A stretch of 64,000 bases of DNA from IMG/VR virus record IMGVR_UViG_3300008110_000166, positions 25,429 through 89,428 of that record; one strand, 5' to 3'. A model generated the notes under the pieces. The model saw only the letters and a program-made list of their open reading frames with translations. It was not told the DNA's origin and did not search any database. This stretch comes from a virus. Numbering within the stretch: position 1 is the stretch's first letter; each line of letters opens with the position of its first letter. The translations under genes were made by a program, and so were the position numbers. Positions 63,401 to 64,000 of the stretch are shown in pieces.

Positions 63401-64000
63401 CCAGATGAGAAAAAATCTCTTCCAGTTGCTTGTGGAACACCTCGCGTATCGGCACGCGTTGTAGGTGACGGCTCTCCAAGATTTCGGGTTTGCTGCTCGT
63501 CGAACAGTCTTTCGTTGATATTGTCGGCGACCACTTCTTCAATGCGGCCCTCTAGTTCTGAGTCCCACTTAGGGTCGTCAGGGTTCATGCCCATGCTTGT
63601 TAGATAGTCAGCAGCGTCTTGCTCGTATTCTTTACGTTCATCAGCAGACATGTTGTCCATGAAGTCGTACACGCGGTCTTCTTCTCGTGGGTCAAGGTCA
63701 CGTGAGAATTCATTTGTGCGGCCAGATGAGAAGATTCCTTCGTCAAAATCGCGCTGACTTCTTCCTACGCTTCTTTCAAGTCTGTCCCTAGACCTTTCAT
63801 CGTCGGACATGGTACGGGCGCGGACTTGTGCGTCAAAAAGGGATTGCTGAAGATTCTCAAGAAATACAAGTTTATTTTGGCCCTCTATAGACTCATCTAC
63901 AGATAATTCATCAATCATCTCTTCAACAGAGGTGTTTATCCATGGCATGTCCTCATTGGCTGAGGCCCACCCTTCAACTGCTGAGTCCAGCTGATTACCA
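57499..64000 (-). CDS. giant ArdC/zincin polyprotein with repeated FSSGR motif (5' end cut)
   Basis: At least 2166 residues; the frame stays open to the right window edge, so the true start is outside. It contains an ArdC-like N-terminal domain (SADPNSWEFPWHKSGFV, GGSVRKGEKGTQIF) followed by a zincin HEMMHWTGHS site, HTH-like segments (SLEDVANELGVPRQVVRQ, AEDIAKDYGLTPGQVI), and a WYL-like piece (VKFKYKGKDRTIYPTG). F-S-S-G-R or close variants recur about 14 times at the borders of these segments, suggesting proteolytic processing. ArdC domains bind ssDNA and oppose restriction, as in known polyvalent proteins. Confidence 0.75.
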   Translation of the reverse strand, partial: GNQLDSAVEGWASANEDMPWINTSVEEMIDELSVDESIEGQNKLVFLENLQQSLFDAQVRARTMSDDERSRDRLERSVGRSQRDFDEGIFSSGRTNEFSRDLDPREEDRVYDFMDNMSADERKEYEQDAADYLTSMGMNPDDPKWDSELEGRIEEVVADNINERLFDEQQTRNLGEPSPTTRADTRGVPQATGRDFFSSGRISEKEKSAARQRLDELNSGTGDTDLLYRIRQRREIGLDRVGEADDLMRQLSKEMNDIATRAYDGKKPERGGFNLFDVTEDEDVTDILSDYDTAIAGLEIAIGKYSEEYDDIENRKETLDDIFSSLGASDVENPFSPSSIDKKFAEIENLYDEDEVLEQKFSHISDLADSLDGAHSSIMSDLDVSGPLLASDASDIRSLSRGIYDLEEAQLEEGRKLVESSHAKVMRTLNQEEEENNLRLSELRDAGVPEPRDLENAVRFIDRPKTSAGTDFSSGRAGDKLGKWQKTDNGFEADAPGIDGLYTIAKGDDDKFYVTRTYDAVREGGQYQMDTEHDFGFANLESAKQWADKDYGKATSAWNYDQVYDADEAESDLGFSSGRTRVASSVFNIDPTVNPEMGQILKNRDDVSDVDASFASGRTRGQRAAAKLPKIGATDKEIFNRRMEGASLEDVANELGVPRQVVRQAEQRHMARMRGTLDTPVDSSLVQDYIDVEEFSKDMQRFAEIEAAQERADELFYSRIGAGESAEDIAKDYGLTPGQVIEGSERHERLLKDLDAQAEAWRNENPEFASARRSGAFKNPMEGMFPGEGLSSGKQDEVYKAVQDRLIKMLESADPNSWEFPWHKSGFVPSNPSNKNRPYTNVNALMLMFTQQDMGYQTPMWAGFEQWKKLGGSVRKGEKGTQIFIPTIVPPKKDKDGTVVKSGFVFFKVGYVFNADQVDGIDMDALKGEQLDPAERVQELEEALAEVGAIVNISTDGRAFYRPSTDEISMPPFESFKSREGYYATLAHEMMHWTGHSSRLNRPNMNMFGNEAYAREELVAEIASAFFLAALGVSAEPREDHAKYLANWLQALKSDPNALQQAFGDAQKAADFVIGKSPKMQKKLGKNGTEKGVLTGNKDLVPSMPEVAAPLSSGRMAPDGRPFGPRFMRDAEGNRTSLADVMGKPNDGILGEFEGFTYPEGRNQYEKDYFVRDSRELGSFGRWHAGQDASGKWHLDSLVFDDYGDDEDRGDDDNIDRDFGGVSRSFDSAEEMADFIQDYEDGRREFKRAYSEAVENDDLERVQKLLDEESKRRDDEYELARQSWAEADERRKQEDMMWSWDEISRQFDEETANWSAEDWQDHAADLQSDFMREESRFSAGRVSRYNDADPATIPNVKGAAGRDDEIGSNAREIIKNTYVPTDLYDLNEVRAQGKPVKFKYKGKDRTIYPTGIKAKKEGGIYFIGVDEESGQYRSFNLEKIEGLIDGAKLPVNPRQPGVQKGDGKQVYRERFSSGRSRQEYIDSLPPMRSYAEHSDAEKAYIKRQISSFRLNGYDLNNERFDFPNNASEEAYAEALKKYPELNTDFVDPETGATADDIAEFWDNHSVEEIVDEFVGAPSDDELNEIYQSTDWGFEARGPRGEERDYRPSEDELADEYYAVEKDNITFDDMKKIIGREKRATLQNGFSAGRKKRSASSKRRPMSDGEMQAYRDGLRMRAKTVPSKRRSGPEASEFSSGRTTSGKRVGLPVTDADAKQLKKYFERLDTPTKAGNVSDNDMRGPLDTWQVPIAPLLQLLGRERFVDDERTFVDMTPEMLGELLGMTGEDLKKMSKEGASISDTDAYELVQMLMGGASDPKTLMKTDGYMQAIWGWNASPYWYDVNDKQIDKAEFDELMADGEYVYGLSTPLDVEIPDGPSTVNAPGAPEAPTPSAAPVRRSSDKSNLAGSFRKSDFTIQKFAEFLGVEPGDRKAMMEEIKNRTNGRITVTSTTIGSWNTDGVPAAYAEVFRDLGLIENAEQIWGEAGRAFDQSMGKIEFHKRLDALLKGQGAKISDSKLARILGSSNFRKEINTPDKALSIDAKISRGMPPRYSEVDMARHLDTINGELNTNFTLDDVRGTDFSSGRRASRRVAKAGRESTEALSSGRKNNGAPDNITPRMQNELIFWARNNKWSGFATSLVQQFDRDGFLSANQWEKLLRLVDNQNTKR

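Overview
The window looks like one contiguous stretch of a double-stranded DNA bacteriophage or prophage genome whose host is an actinobacterium. The phage assignment rests on an HK97-type major capsid protein, a DUF6321-type capsid-region protein, two giant virion-type polyproteins, a primase-helicase, SSB, ThyX, a class II ribonucleotide reductase and a tRNA cluster. The actinobacterial host is inferred from two WhiB-family proteins, a DUF732-like lipoprotein and the large number of genes whose ATG lies only 6-8 nt after a clear -10 box (leaderless transcription, common in actinobacteria). The many oxygenases and the moderate GC suggest an aquatic host, but that is inference. No large terminase, portal, tail or integrase gene is seen here.

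Region A (1-16.6 kb) is an array of small genes, nearly all on the minus strand, organised as separate cassettes. Each cassette has a near-identical promoter (-35 TNGTAT, then CTGWCCTG, nine free bases, -10 TANNNT; 22 copies), one to five short genes, often a hairpin/U-tract terminator, and often an AGCCCCG...CGGGGCT inverted repeat. Cassettes come in two translational types: leaderless (ATG 6-7 nt after the -10) and leadered (Shine-Dalgarno, often with a leader hairpin). Embedded are a WhiB operon, a SNF2/HARP-type helicase, a TIGR03299/DUF932-like protein, two LysM membrane proteins, a Thr-rich secreted protein, a parS-like palindrome and a probable structured RNA with its own promoter and terminator.

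Region B (16.6-19.4 kb) is a control region: a non-coding repeat-rich stretch, a MerR-like regulator with two GATAAATTTATC operator-like palindromes upstream, a second small possibly DNA-binding protein, small cysteine-rich proteins and two tRNAs. Region C (19.4-23.4 kb) is a compact metabolic island: SAM methyltransferase, ferritin-like di-iron protein, two 2OG-Fe(II) oxygenases and an FkbM-type methyltransferase. Region D (23.4-29.6 kb) has hypothetical genes, an atypical tRNA, a lipoprotein, a PD-(D/E)XK-like protein, a lytic transglycosylase-like enzyme, SSB and small basic proteins. Region E (29.5-33.2 kb) has a terminase-small-subunit-like HTH protein, a primase-helicase, the second WhiB and a histone-like tail protein. 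Region F (33.3-40 kb) is nucleotide metabolism (class II RNR, ThyX), tRNAs for Arg, Asn, Pro and Ser, a third 2OG oxygenase, a ferredoxin and a nuclease. Region G (40-64 kb, minus strand) is the head module, running from a giant ArdC/zincin polyprotein (cut by the right edge) through a scaffold-like acidic protein, a second giant zincin protein and several head-associated proteins to the major capsid protein and a long repetitive Arg/Asp-rich protein.

The most unusual elements are the uniform promoter-cassette array with its leaderless starts, the putative RNA near 9.3 kb, and the F-S-S-G-R motif repeated about 16 times through the two giant proteins, which looks like a processing signal that would release separate domains from a virion-packaged polyprotein. 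All functions are read from sequence only; no database search was run.
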